DNA from: SZUA-448 sp964602475
GTDB lineage: Bacteria; Bacillota; Clostridia; Lachnospirales; Lachnospiraceae
Direction: 5' to 3'
NCBI GenBank assembly: GCA_964602475.1
Contig: CAZRRN010000053.1
Coordinates: 1-18,460, forward strand
Length of the DNA: 18,460 nucleotides
Position 1 is the stretch's first letter. The number at the start of each line of letters is the position of its first letter. The notes below the pieces were generated by a model. It had not been told where the DNA came from, did not search any database, and saw only the letters and a program-made list of their open reading frames with translations. Shown here piece after piece: positions 1 through 7,393 of this stretch. The translations under genes and the position numbers were made by a program.

Positions 1-54
1 TACATTCTTCCCGGACTTGGTGATGCCGGAGACCGGATCTACGGAACCAAATAA
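1..54 (+). CDS. upp: Uracil phosphoribosyltransferase, C-terminal end only
   Basis: The window opens inside a gene. Read from base 1, the frame gives YILPGLGDAGDRIYGTK and then TAA. This is the conserved C-terminal tail of uracil phosphoribosyltransferase, whose PGLGDAGDR segment contributes to uracil binding. The enzyme makes UMP from uracil and PRPP in pyrimidine salvage, in the cytoplasm. Only 17 residues are visible, so the call rests on this one very characteristic motif. A strong terminator follows 16 bases after the stop, so the gene is not cotranscribed with the pot operon. Confidence 0.85.
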   Translation, partial: YILPGLGDAGDRIYGTK

Positions 55-70
55 TCTGCATCTTTTCTGC

Positions 71-102
71 CCCGTACGGACTGTCCGTACGGGACTTTTT
101 TA
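71..102 (+). terminator. Intrinsic terminator of upp
   Basis: A perfect 10-bp inverted repeat (CCCGTACGGA at 71-80 and TCCGTACGGG at 84-93, loop CTG) is followed by ACTTTTTTAT. The GC-rich stem and U-run are the standard rho-independent form. Confidence 0.92.
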
Positions 103-138
103 TATAAAACAAAATTTTTAGTATTTCTAAAAAAACTA

Positions 139-167
139 TTGCATTTTGATTTTTTTTTTTGTATAAT
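139..167 (+). promoter_or_regulatory. Predicted sigma-A promoter of the pot operon
   Basis: A perfect -10 box TATAAT lies at 162-167. A weak -35 (TTGCAT, 139-144) lies 17 bases upstream. The spacer contains 11 consecutive T at 150-160. The start codon of the regulator is 65 bases further down, with a CGGAGG ribosome binding site at 221-226. The 50-base leader is AT-rich (TTTATTAAAGTAAATTATTTG) and is the natural place for an operator, but no clear palindrome is seen there. Confidence 0.7.
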
Positions 168-231
168 AGGTCATTGGACAGTTTATTAAAGTAAATTATT
201 TGTTTAGTATAAGTGAACTCCGGAGGATTGC

Positions 232-765
232 ATGGATATCGGTCATAAAGTCAAACAATTACGTACGCAAAAGAATCTGACACTGGAGGAGCTGGCTTCG
301 CGCTGCGAGCTGACCAAGGGGTTTTTGTCACAGCTTGAGCGCAATCTGACTTCCCCCTCCATTGCAACACTGAACGATATTCTGGAGGCTCTCGGAAGCT
401 CACTGTCAGAGTTTTTCAAGAACGAGAAGCAGGAGCAGTTCATTTTCCGCAAAGAGGATTTCTTCACAGATGAACGGGAAGCTCACACAATCCACTGGAT
501 TGTACCGAACACACAGAAGAATGAAATGGAGCCGATTCTTGTTGAAATTCCGGGCGGCGGTGAATCCTTTCAGGTAGCGCCGCACAGCGGAGAGGAATTT
601 GCTTATGTCATGGAGGGTTCAGTTCTCCTGATCGCAGGCAATAAACGTTTTCCTCTGAGAAAGGGTGAGACCTTTTATTTACGGGGAAAAGAATTTCATT
701 CACTTCGTAACGAGAATAAAACAACCGCAAAGGTATTATGGGTTTCAACCCCACCACTTTTTTAA
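232..765 (+). CDS. XRE-family regulator with C-terminal cupin domain (PotR-like)
   Basis: This 177-residue protein has an N-terminal helix-turn-helix of the Cro/CI (XRE) type at about residues 6-61; the stretch LTLEELASRCELTKGFLSQLER is typical. A small cupin beta-barrel follows at about 105-172 (GEEFAYVMEGSV, then KGETFYLRGKEFHS). In this family the helix-turn-helix binds an operator and the cupin senses a small ligand; members next to polyamine genes control polyamine uptake. The start has a good CGGAGG site 5 bases upstream. potA begins 15 bases after the stop, so it is the first gene of the pot operon and probably autoregulates it. The ligand (a polyamine) is inferred from context only. 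Confidence 0.88.
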   Translation: MDIGHKVKQLRTQKNLTLEELASRCELTKGFLSQLERNLTSPSIATLNDILEALGSSLSEFFKNEKQEQFIFRKEDFFTDEREAHTIHWIVPNTQKNEMEPILVEIPGGGESFQVAPHSGEEFAYVMEGSVLLIAGNKRFPLRKGETFYLRGKEFHSLRNENKTTAKVLWVSTPPLF

Positions 766-780
766 TACAGGAGAACAAAT

Positions 781-2361
781 ATGGCATCACCGCGTAAGCT
801 GATTCAATTTAAGAATATCGTCAAGGAATTTGACGGTCAGATTGTTCTGAAGGGAATTAACCTGGATATTTATGAAAATGAATTTGTAACCCTGCTTGGT
901 CCCTCCGGCTGTGGCAAGACCACCCTGCTCCGGATTCTTGGCGGCTTTTTAGAGCCGACACAGGGCAGTGTCATCTTTGACGGTGTAGACCTCATCGGTC
1001 TTCCGCCTTATAAGAGGGATCTTAATACCGTATTTCAAAAATACGCATTGTTTCCGCACATGAACGTCTTTGACAATGTTGCCTTTGGACTTAAGCTGAA
1101 AAAAACTCCGAAGGACATCATCGAGCAGAAGGTCAACCGTATGCTGAAGCTGGTAGGTCTTGATGAATACGGAAAACGTGATGTCACCGAAATGTCCGGT
1201 GGTCAGCAGCAGCGTGTGGCGATTGCACGTGCTCTGGTCAATGAACCAGGTGTACTGCTGCTTGATGAACCGCTCGGCGCTCTGGATTTAAAGCTCCGAA
1301 AGGAAATGCAGCATGAACTGAAACGAATTCAGCAGGAGGTCGGTATTACATTCATCTATGTAACACACGATCAGGAGGAAGCCCTGACCATGTCAGATAA
1401 GATTGTTGTCATGAAAGCAGGGGAAATCCAGCAGATCGGTTCTCCGACCGACATTTACAACGAACCAATCAACGAATATGTTGCTCGTTTTATCGGTGAA
1501 AGCAATATCGTGGACGGTACCATGCTCGAGGATTACAAGGTCATGTTCGAGGATAAGATTTTTGACTGTGTGGATGCAGGCTTTGATACGAATGAGCATG
1601 TTGATGTTGTAATTCGTCCGGAGGATCTTGATATTGTCGGAGTCCGCTCCGGCAAGCTGAAGGGCGTTGTGAAATCCGTTTTGTTCAAGGGAGTCCATTA
1701 TGAAACAATTGTTGAAACGCGTATCGGTACCAGCATCACCGTTAAGATGCACGTTTCCAACGATAAGCCTGTCATTAACGAGCATGCCGGTGAAATGATG
1801 AGTGCGAATGATTTTCTGATTGATATTGATGATCTTGAGGATCTGAACGATGCGTTCATCATCGACCGTGCTGACGCGCAGGCCTGGGATCCGGCAACTG
1901 ACGAGCGTATTTCCATCACTCACATTGATTATGAGGTCAAGCCGATTAACGGCACCTACCCGATTACCTTTTCTACCGCTGCCGGAACCAGCGTCACCGT
2001 TGACATGAATGTCAGTGATGTGAACCGCGTTGTAAATGAGGATTATCAGGAAGAAATCTATGCCGTGAAGTTCTATAAAAAAGTAGACGAAATTCAAGAA
2101 AGCATTGTACTTGATACCGATCTTAAAACCTGGGCAAATGCTTCCGCCTGGGATCTTGAGGAGGGCAATTCCGTTGAAATCACCGAGGTCGAATACAATT
2201 TTGATCCGGCGACGATTTCTCCCGGTATCTATAATGTAACCTTCAAGACACGAGGATACCGCTACATGGTGGATACCACCGACCGCTACGAGGTCGGAAG
2301 TACTGTGGGCCTGAACTTTTCCCCGGAGGATCTCCATATTATGCATCAGTCCATTCAATAG
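781..2361 (+). CDS. potA: Spermidine/putrescine ABC transporter ATP-binding protein with enlarged TOBE region
   Basis: This is the cytoplasmic ATPase of a polyamine importer. The ABC domain (about 1-240) is intact: Walker A GPSGCGKTT at 40-48, Q-loop Gln86, signature MSGGQQQ at 138-144, Walker B LLLDEP with Asp162/Glu163, and H-loop His196. After it comes the usual linker (RPEDLDIV at 279-286) and the TOBE domain start (KGVVKSVLFKGVHYETIV, 294-311). The protein has 526 residues where PotA normally has about 350-380. The excess is two related repeats at about 316-489, after which the TOBE domain resumes (GYRYMV, then YEVGSTVGLNFSPEDLHIM). The frame is open throughout. An AGGAG site lies 7 bases before the ATG. 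Function as a PotA is secure; the effect of the insertion is unknown. Confidence 0.93.
   Translation: MASPRKLIQFKNIVKEFDGQIVLKGINLDIYENEFVTLLGPSGCGKTTLLRILGGFLEPTQGSVIFDGVDLIGLPPYKRDLNTVFQKYALFPHMNVFDNVAFGLKLKKTPKDIIEQKVNRMLKLVGLDEYGKRDVTEMSGGQQQRVAIARALVNEPGVLLLDEPLGALDLKLRKEMQHELKRIQQEVGITFIYVTHDQEEALTMSDKIVVMKAGEIQQIGSPTDIYNEPINEYVARFIGESNIVDGTMLEDYKVMFEDKIFDCVDAGFDTNEHVDVVIRPEDLDIVGVRSGKLKGVVKSVLFKGVHYETIVETRIGTSITVKMHVSNDKPVINEHAGEMMSANDFLIDIDDLEDLNDAFIIDRADAQAWDPATDERISITHIDYEVKPINGTYPITFSTAAGTSVTVDMNVSDVNRVVNEDYQEEIYAVKFYKKVDEIQESIVLDTDLKTWANASAWDLEEGNSVEITEVEYNFDPATISPGIYNVTFKTRGYRYMVDTTDRYEVGSTVGLNFSPEDLHIMHQSIQ
1726..2247 (+). repeat. Two tandem Ig-like surface-type repeats inserted in PotA
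   Basis: Residues 316-401 and 402-489 of PotA are two diverged copies of one module of about 86-88 residues. Matching blocks are GTSITVKMHVS / GTSVTVDMNVS, AQAWD / ASAWD, ISITHIDYEVKP / VEITEVEYNFDP and GTYPITFST / GIYNVTFKT. From memory, this pattern is typical of bacterial Ig-like repeats in Gram-positive surface proteins, not of ABC ATPases. The two copies have diverged at the DNA level, so this is not a recent slippage event. Confidence 0.8.
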
Positions 2362-2402
2362 GAAAATAATGCAGCAAAGAAAGCTTTGAATTGAGGATTA
2401 AC

Positions 2403-3242
2403 ATGAAACAGTTTCGTAAAATGACCTACCCTTATGTGGTATGGATTTCCGTAATGATTGTAGTTCCGATGCTTCTGATCCTGCTATATGCCTTTTCAAA
2501 GCAGGGGAATTCGGTAACCACCTTCCTGTTTACACTCGATAATTTTGCCAGGTTTTTTTCCGATACAATTTTTCTTGAGGTACTCTGGCGTTCTCTTCGA
2601 ATTGCCATTGAGACGACTCTCATCTGTATCGTGCTTGGATATCCTGCTGCGTATTTCATTGCCAAATCTCAAGAGCGCTTCAAGATGCGCTGGGTTTTGC
2701 TGATTACGCTTCCTACCTGGATTAACATGCTGGTTCGTACCTATGCGTGGGTCGGGATTCTTCAGGATGATGGTATCATCAACAGCCTGCTTGGACTTAT
2801 CGGACTCGGTCCGGCTACCCTGCTGTATACCGACTTTGCCGTCGTTCTTGGCATGGTTTATAATTTTCTTCCGTTTATGATTCTCCAGATCTATACCGCT
2901 CTCACCAAAATGGATTACAGCTTGATTGAGGCAGCAAACGATCTCGGTGCCAACCGGGTTCAGAGCTTTCTTCGCATTACTCTTCCGCTCTCTCTGCCCG
3001 GTGTAATCAGCGGCATTACTCTGGTATTTCTTCCGGCGGTATCCAGCTTTTTTATTCCAAAGCTCCTCGGCGGAGGACAGTATGTCATGATCGGTACTGT
3101 AATTGAATCACAGTTTCTGACTGCAGGAAACTGGAATTTTGGAAGTGCAATTTCCTTGATTATGGCCATCATCATCATGGTATCTATGTATATCGCCCGT
3201 AAGGTTGACAAAACGGAACCGGCAGGGGCGGAAACAGACTGA
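2403..3242 (+). CDS. potB: Spermidine/putrescine ABC transporter permease PotB
   Basis: One of the two inner-membrane permease subunits of the polyamine importer; about 279 residues with six predicted membrane helices, the first at YVVWISVMIVVPMLLILLYAF. The cytoplasmic EAA loop that docks on the ATPase is clear (EAANDLGANRVQSFLRITLP, starting near residue 176). I start at the ATG at 2403 because GAGGA at 2393-2397 is its ribosome binding site; a TTG four codons upstream overlaps that site. The gap to potA is 41 bases. It pairs with PotC to form the channel. Confidence 0.93.
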   Translation: MKQFRKMTYPYVVWISVMIVVPMLLILLYAFSKQGNSVTTFLFTLDNFARFFSDTIFLEVLWRSLRIAIETTLICIVLGYPAAYFIAKSQERFKMRWVLLITLPTWINMLVRTYAWVGILQDDGIINSLLGLIGLGPATLLYTDFAVVLGMVYNFLPFMILQIYTALTKMDYSLIEAANDLGANRVQSFLRITLPLSLPGVISGITLVFLPAVSSFFIPKLLGGGQYVMIGTVIESQFLTAGNWNFGSAISLIMAIIIMVSMYIARKVDKTEPAGAETD

Positions 3243-3368
3243 CAATAATTTCATGAACAGATTGGAGATCGTGCGAAAGATGAACCTTTCACACACAGAT
3301 TTGTGCCTGCGCGCTGCTTGACACAATGTCTGTTATGCGTAAAAGGCCGCGCAGAAATGGAGAATAAA

Positions 3369-4199
3369 ATGAAGCCGAATAAACGTATTTTCGGAAAATG
3401 TGTGATGGTGCTGCTCCTTCTCTTTTTCTACGCACCAATTCTGTACATGATTATCTTTTCCTTTAACGAATCACGTTCGCTGACCCATCTTACGGGACTG
3501 TCACTGCAATGGTACGATAAGATGTTCAACGATAAAAATATGATGCAGTCCGTTTTTTATACGATCATTATTGCCGTCCTGTCGACTCTTATTTCTACAA
3601 TCGTTGGAACAATCACGGCAATCGGTTTGTCAAAGTCACGACGGCTGTTGAAAAAAATCGTGGAACAGGTGAACGAAATTCCAATCATGAATCCTGAAAT
3701 TGTAACAGCAATCGGTCTGTTGATGTTTTTCAGTGCGCTTCACCTGAAGAAGGGTTTTCTGACGCTTCTTCTGGCACACATTATGTTCTGTATTCCGTAC
3801 GTCATCCTAAGCATCATGCCAAAGCTCCGTTCATTGAATCCGAATCTGGCCGAGGCCGCCATGGATCTTGGCGCTACTCCGTGGCAGGCAATGACCAAGG
3901 TCATTGTCCCGCAGATTATGCCTGGAATTATTTCCGGAGCATTGATTGCATTCACCATGTCGTTTGATGATTTCATTATTTCGTATTTTGTGAGCGGCAA
4001 CGGAGTAACGAACATTTCCATCACCGTTTATACTATGGCCAAACGTGTCAATCCTTCCATTAATGCGCTTTCGACGCTGATTGTAGTAATTCTGACCGTC
4101 GTTCTGGTACTGGCCAATGTAATTCCGGCGGTCATTGAAAAGAAACGTTCCCGTCGTCGCACAGACGATATCGATCCGGAGAAAAAAATAACTGTTTGA
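3369..4199 (+). CDS. potC: Spermidine/putrescine ABC transporter permease PotC
   Basis: The second permease subunit of the importer, 276 residues, with six predicted membrane helices beginning at CVMVLLLLFFYAPILYMIIFSF. The EAA loop reads EAAMDLGATPWQAMTKVIVP, followed by the family-typical MSFDDFIISYF segment. I chose the ATG at 3369 because TGGAGA at 3358-3363 sits 5 bases before it and the protein then begins MKPNKRIFGK, as expected. Upstream in-frame starts (GTG 3303, ATG 3357) would add a Cys-rich leader with no binding site. The gap of 126 bases after potB is unusually long for this operon and holds nothing I can identify. Confidence 0.92.
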   Translation: MKPNKRIFGKCVMVLLLLFFYAPILYMIIFSFNESRSLTHLTGLSLQWYDKMFNDKNMMQSVFYTIIIAVLSTLISTIVGTITAIGLSKSRRLLKKIVEQVNEIPIMNPEIVTAIGLLMFFSALHLKKGFLTLLLAHIMFCIPYVILSIMPKLRSLNPNLAEAAMDLGATPWQAMTKVIVPQIMPGIISGALIAFTMSFDDFIISYFVSGNGVTNISITVYTMAKRVNPSINALSTLIVVILTVVLVLANVIPAVIEKKRSRRRTDDIDPEKKITV

Positions 4200-4204
4200 T
4201 GATC

Positions 4205-4219
4205 AGCGGTTTTACCGCT
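4205..4219 (+). promoter_or_regulatory. Small hairpin between potC and potD
   Basis: AGCGGT at 4205-4210 and ACCGCT at 4214-4219 form a perfect 6-bp stem with a TTT loop. No U-run follows, so it is not a clear terminator. It could protect or separate the potD part of the message, since binding proteins are usually needed in excess. Role is inference. Confidence 0.35.
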
Positions 4220-4260
4220 TCATGTTAGATGAATAAAAGGAATTTCTGGAGGTTAATTAA

Positions 4261-5343
4261 ATGAAAAAAATTATTGTTATGGCAGTCATGCTTTGCATGC
4301 TGCTCGGCACTCTGTCCGGCTGCTCCTCAGAGAAATCAAAGGCAGCAATTGAGAAATACGGTTCTGACACCTTAAAGCTCTATAACTGGGGCGAATACAT
4401 GGGCGAGAACCTGATTTCCGATTTTGAAGCTGAATTCGGTGTCAAGGTCATTGTGGAGCTCTTTGATTCCAACGAAATGATGTACACCAAGCTGCAGTCC
4501 GGCGAATCATATGATGTTCTCGTTCCTTCGGACTATATGATTGAACGTCTGATCAAGGAGAACATGCTTCAGGAGATCGATCTGACCCTGATTCCGAACA
4601 TGAGCTATCTGAGCGACGCTCTGAAAAACCTTGACTACGATCCTAACAACACTTACTCTGTGCCGTATTTCTGGGGCACTGTCGGTATCGTTTACAATCA
4701 TACCGTTGTTCCGGCTTCCGTAGTAGAATCAGAAGGATTTTCAATTTTGAAGGATACAAACTACAAGGGACGTATTTATGTATATGATTCCGAACGCGAC
4801 TCCTTCATGACGGCCTTCAAAGCTCTCGGTTTCTCAGCAAACACCGAGAAGGAAGCTGAGATTCAGGCTGCTTACGAATGGCTTGTAGAAATGAACCGTA
4901 CCATGGATCCGATTTATCTGGGTGATGAAGTCATCGATGCAATGATGAACGGCACCAAGGATATCGCTGTTGTATACAGTGGAGATGCGGTTACGATTCT
5001 GGATGAAAACGAGGATATGAGTTATTTTACACCGAATGAGGGAACGAATATCTGGAGCGATGCAATGGTCATTCCGAAAAATGCAGAAAATCCGCTGCTT
5101 GCACATGAATTTATGAATTATGTACTGACCTATGATGCTTCCTATGGGAATTCCGAAGCAGTCGGCTATGCATCCTCCAATGCACAGGTTCTTGAAGACA
5201 TGAGCACCGGCGACGGTATTTACGCAGGAAATGAAGCCTATATCCCGAGAAGCGGATATGCACTGGATGAAATCTTCCACGATAATCTGATTCTGAAGGA
5301 AAAGCTTGCAGAGCTCTGGATCAAGGTCAAGGCTTCTAATTAA
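4261..5343 (+). CDS. potD: Spermidine/putrescine-binding lipoprotein PotD
   Basis: The extracytoplasmic receptor of the importer, 360 residues. A lipoprotein signal peptide ends in the lipobox LSGC with Cys21, so it is tethered to the outer face of the membrane. Residues matching the polyamine pocket of E. coli PotD are visible: Trp43 and Tyr46 in YNWGEY, Ser90/Asp91/Tyr92 in PSDY, Asp176 and nearby acidic Glu178, Trp265 and Asp267 in IWSDAM, and Tyr303 in VGYASS. The pocket tryptophan equivalent to E. coli Trp229 appears as Tyr239 (VVYSGDA). A strong GGAGG site lies 8 bases upstream. The gene ends only 13 bases from the convergent transporter gene and I see no terminator between them. Confidence 0.94.
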   Translation: MKKIIVMAVMLCMLLGTLSGCSSEKSKAAIEKYGSDTLKLYNWGEYMGENLISDFEAEFGVKVIVELFDSNEMMYTKLQSGESYDVLVPSDYMIERLIKENMLQEIDLTLIPNMSYLSDALKNLDYDPNNTYSVPYFWGTVGIVYNHTVVPASVVESEGFSILKDTNYKGRIYVYDSERDSFMTAFKALGFSANTEKEAEIQAAYEWLVEMNRTMDPIYLGDEVIDAMMNGTKDIAVVYSGDAVTILDENEDMSYFTPNEGTNIWSDAMVIPKNAENPLLAHEFMNYVLTYDASYGNSEAVGYASSNAQVLEDMSTGDGIYAGNEAYIPRSGYALDEIFHDNLILKEKLAELWIKVKASN

Positions 5344-5356
5344 TCTACCGGATTCA

Positions 5357-6214
5357 TTACAGACAGGTTGCTATGATTATTCCGGTTACAATAATTCCGG
5401 CACACAGCAGCCGGTAGGCAATTCCTTTCTCCCGGAAGACGATCAGCCCTCCAAGGATGGTAATCAGAACACAGGATTGCTTCAGAATCGTCATAACGGT
5501 GATTCTGCTGTCTGCATAGCTATTTGCAACAAACAATGCCCGGTCTCCCACCATGAATAAAACACTTAAGATCGGAATCCAGTAATTTGTCTTCAAAGCC
5601 TTCCAGTTAATCCTGTGATGACGGCAGGCTGAAAAAATCAGATAAGAAAAATAGAGAAGCAGCAGGAACAGCATATACCAGAACTGCAGCTGACCGCTTT
5701 TCACTTCTCTCATAAGAAGCTTATCCATCAGACCGGAAACGGCATTCAAAAGACAGGAAATCAGAGCAAAGACCGAGTATTTGACACTTGTACTCCCGTC
5801 TTTGCTTTTTTTCTTCAGGTTTACCAGAATCAGTCCGACCAGTACAAGAATCAACCCGATTACCTGCCATACCGACAACACCTCGTCAAGAACAACTACT
5901 CCGAGCATCGTCGCAAAGAGAACGCGGGCAAGATCCATGACCCCATAAAGACTGATCGGCATTTTGCTGATTGCCGCATAGCTGCAGAGCCATGCCACAA
6001 AGATAAGAAAGGATTTGATAAAAATGTACGGAAGAAAGCGCATTTCCATCTGAAATGCGCTTGGAATATCCGGTATAACAAATAAAAAACCGAACAGTGT
6101 ATAAAAAAACAGTACCTCAATCACTGAGTTCTTCGTCAGTGCTTTTTTCTTAACAACATCCCGCAGTCCCTTCAGTACCCCATAAAGAAGTACCAGCCAC
6201 ATCCAGGCAGTCAT
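5357..6214 (-). CDS. EamA/DMT-family transporter
   Basis: A 285-residue membrane protein with about ten predicted helices in two similar halves, the layout of the drug/metabolite transporter superfamily (EamA domains). The LARVLFATMLGVVVLDEVLSVWQVIGLILVLVGLILV stretch at the end of the first half is typical, with LKQSCVLITILGGLIVFREKG as its second-half counterpart. Substrate cannot be told from sequence. The ATG overlaps the trpS stop by 4 bases (ATGA), and a CCGGAG site lies inside the end of trpS, so translation is probably coupled to trpS. There is no specific link to tryptophan other than position. Confidence 0.85.
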   Translation of the reverse strand: MTAWMWLVLLYGVLKGLRDVVKKKALTKNSVIEVLFFYTLFGFLFVIPDIPSAFQMEMRFLPYIFIKSFLIFVAWLCSYAAISKMPISLYGVMDLARVLFATMLGVVVLDEVLSVWQVIGLILVLVGLILVNLKKKSKDGSTSVKYSVFALISCLLNAVSGLMDKLLMREVKSGQLQFWYMLFLLLLYFSYLIFSACRHHRINWKALKTNYWIPILSVLFMVGDRALFVANSYADSRITVMTILKQSCVLITILGGLIVFREKGIAYRLLCAGIIVTGIIIATCL

Positions 6215-7215
6215 CGGATGTGCTCCGGAAAGCCAACCTTTTTCTGAACCTTGCGCAGTGTCTTGTTGGCATAATAAGATGCTTTTTCTGTATTGTCCTT
6301 GATACAGCCATCAATGTAGGTCTTATCTGCCGACAGTCTTGCAACCTCGTCCTGCAGCGGTTTCAGGACACTTACCACTGCTTCTCCAACCGCTTCCTTG
6401 AATTCTCCGTAGCCCCTGCCTTCGAATTCCTTCTCAACCTCTGCGACACTTTTGTTCAGACAGCACCGGTAAATATCAATCAGATTGCTGACTCCGGGCT
6501 TGTCTTCCTTATAAAGCACCTCGCTGCCGGAATCGGTCACTGCACGCTTGCATTTTCTGATAATCGTATCTGGATCATCCATCAGATAAATACTTCCGTT
6601 GACATTTTCATCAGACTTGGACATCTTGTGCTCCGGATCCTGCAGGCTCATAATCTTCGCTCCCGCTTTGCCAAGGTACGGCTCCGGAATCGTAAATACA
6701 TCTCCGTAAATGTTATTAAACCGCATTGCGATATCTCTTGTAATCTCGAGATGCTGCAGCTGATCCACTCCAACCGGAACCACATCGGACTGAAACAGCA
6801 GAATGTCTGCTGCCATCAGGACAGGATAGGTAAATAGTCCTGCATTGATATTATCTGCATGTTTTGCGGATTTGTCCTTAAACTGAGTCATCCTGCTCAG
6901 CTCGCCCATATAGGTAAAACAGTTCAAAATCCATGCCAGCTCGGCATGTGCCGATACATGGGACTGATAGTAAATGCAGTTCTTCTTCGGATCCAGTCCC
7001 GCTGCAATATAAAGCGTCAGCAGGAGTCTTGCGCGTTTGCGCAGGGTTGCCGGATCCTGACGGACCGTAATGGAATGCTCATCTACAACACAGTAAAAGG
7101 TCTCATAATCGTCCTGTAAGGTAACAAAGTTTTTGAGTGCGCCGATGTAGTTGCCTAGTGTTAAGTTACCGGTTGCCTGCATCCCGCTGAATAATGATTT
7201 TTTTCCGTCTAGCAT
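6211..7215 (-). CDS. trpS: Tryptophanyl-tRNA synthetase
   Basis: This class I synthetase charges tRNA-Trp in the cytoplasm. The protein has 334 residues, normal for the family. The N-terminal substrate motif SGMQATGNLTLGNYIGAL carries the HIGH equivalent as TLGN (19-22), and HKMSKSDEN holds the KMSKS loop at 197-201. I start at the ATG at 7215 because AGGAGG lies 5 bases upstream. The longer reading from 7269 has no such site and is encoded by the leader. The gene is followed by the EamA transporter with an ATGA overlap. The leader contains a 14-bp tandem repeat and has neither the length nor the conserved box of a T-box riboswitch. Confidence 0.96.
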   Translation of the reverse strand: MLDGKKSLFSGMQATGNLTLGNYIGALKNFVTLQDDYETFYCVVDEHSITVRQDPATLRKRARLLLTLYIAAGLDPKKNCIYYQSHVSAHAELAWILNCFTYMGELSRMTQFKDKSAKHADNINAGLFTYPVLMAADILLFQSDVVPVGVDQLQHLEITRDIAMRFNNIYGDVFTIPEPYLGKAGAKIMSLQDPEHKMSKSDENVNGSIYLMDDPDTIIRKCKRAVTDSGSEVLYKEDKPGVSNLIDIYRCCLNKSVAEVEKEFEGRGYGEFKEAVGEAVVSVLKPLQDEVARLSADKTYIDGCIKDNTEKASYYANKTLRKVQKKVGFPEHIR

Positions 7216-7246
7216 ATCTTCCTCCTGGTATTTTAAATCTTTCTTT

Positions 7247-7329
7247 TGTATTCTGTATTTGGTATTCACATTTGGTATTCAGTATTTGGTATTCAGTATT
7301 TGGTATTCAGTATTTGGTATTCAGTATTT
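7247..7329 (-). repeat. 14-bp tandem repeat in the trpS leader
   Basis: Four perfect copies of GGTATTCAGTATTT (+ strand) fill 7274-7329. An imperfect 13-base copy (7261-7273) and a variant (TGTATTCTGTATTT, 7247-7260) come before them. Each unit is itself two heptamers of the form RGTATTY, so the array has a 7-base sub-period. It lies 32-114 bases upstream of the trpS start and downstream of the likely -10 box, so it is probably transcribed as leader RNA. A further AAATACC occurs directly next to the trpS ribosome binding site. Confidence 0.9.
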
Positions 7330-7348
7330 CTTCCGAACTTTCAGTCTC

Positions 7349-7377
7349 ATTATACGGATTCAGTTATTCATAAGGCT
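7349..7377 (-). promoter_or_regulatory. Possible trpS promoter
   Basis: On the minus strand a perfect TATAAT occurs at 7354-7349, between the HAD gene stop and the repeat array. The -35 region 17 bases upstream (AGCCTT) is poor. If used, the transcript would start near 7342 and include the whole repeat array in a leader of about 125 bases. Confidence 0.4.
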
Positions 7378-7393
7378 AATAATCCGCTTTCAT

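Noticed and set aside
1393..2358. Open frame of 321 codons on the minus strand inside potA
   Set aside because: It lies opposite a gene with intact ABC motifs, has no domain and no ribosome binding site; it is a by-product of codon usage.
2391..2402. TTG start for potB
   Set aside because: The TTG overlaps the GAGGA that serves the ATG at 2403.
3253..3321. 22-codon frame between potB and potC
   Set aside because: No ribosome binding site and no recognisable sequence.
3318..3346. Perfect TTGACA as an internal promoter before potC
   Set aside because: No -10-like hexamer occurs 15-19 bases downstream.
3303..3368. GTG or ATG starts giving PotC a longer N-terminus
   Set aside because: The extra residues are Cys-rich and unlike PotC, and only the ATG at 3369 has a well-spaced GGAGA.
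5306..5560. 84-codon plus-strand frame after potD
   Set aside because: It overlaps potD in another frame and then runs antisense to the EamA transporter; no ribosome binding site or homology.
7247..7329. CRISPR array
   Set aside because: The units are only 14 bp, abut one another and have no unique spacers; no cas genes are near.
7216..7393. T-box riboswitch upstream of trpS
   Set aside because: No AGGGTGG-type box and too little non-repeat sequence for the specifier and antiterminator stems.
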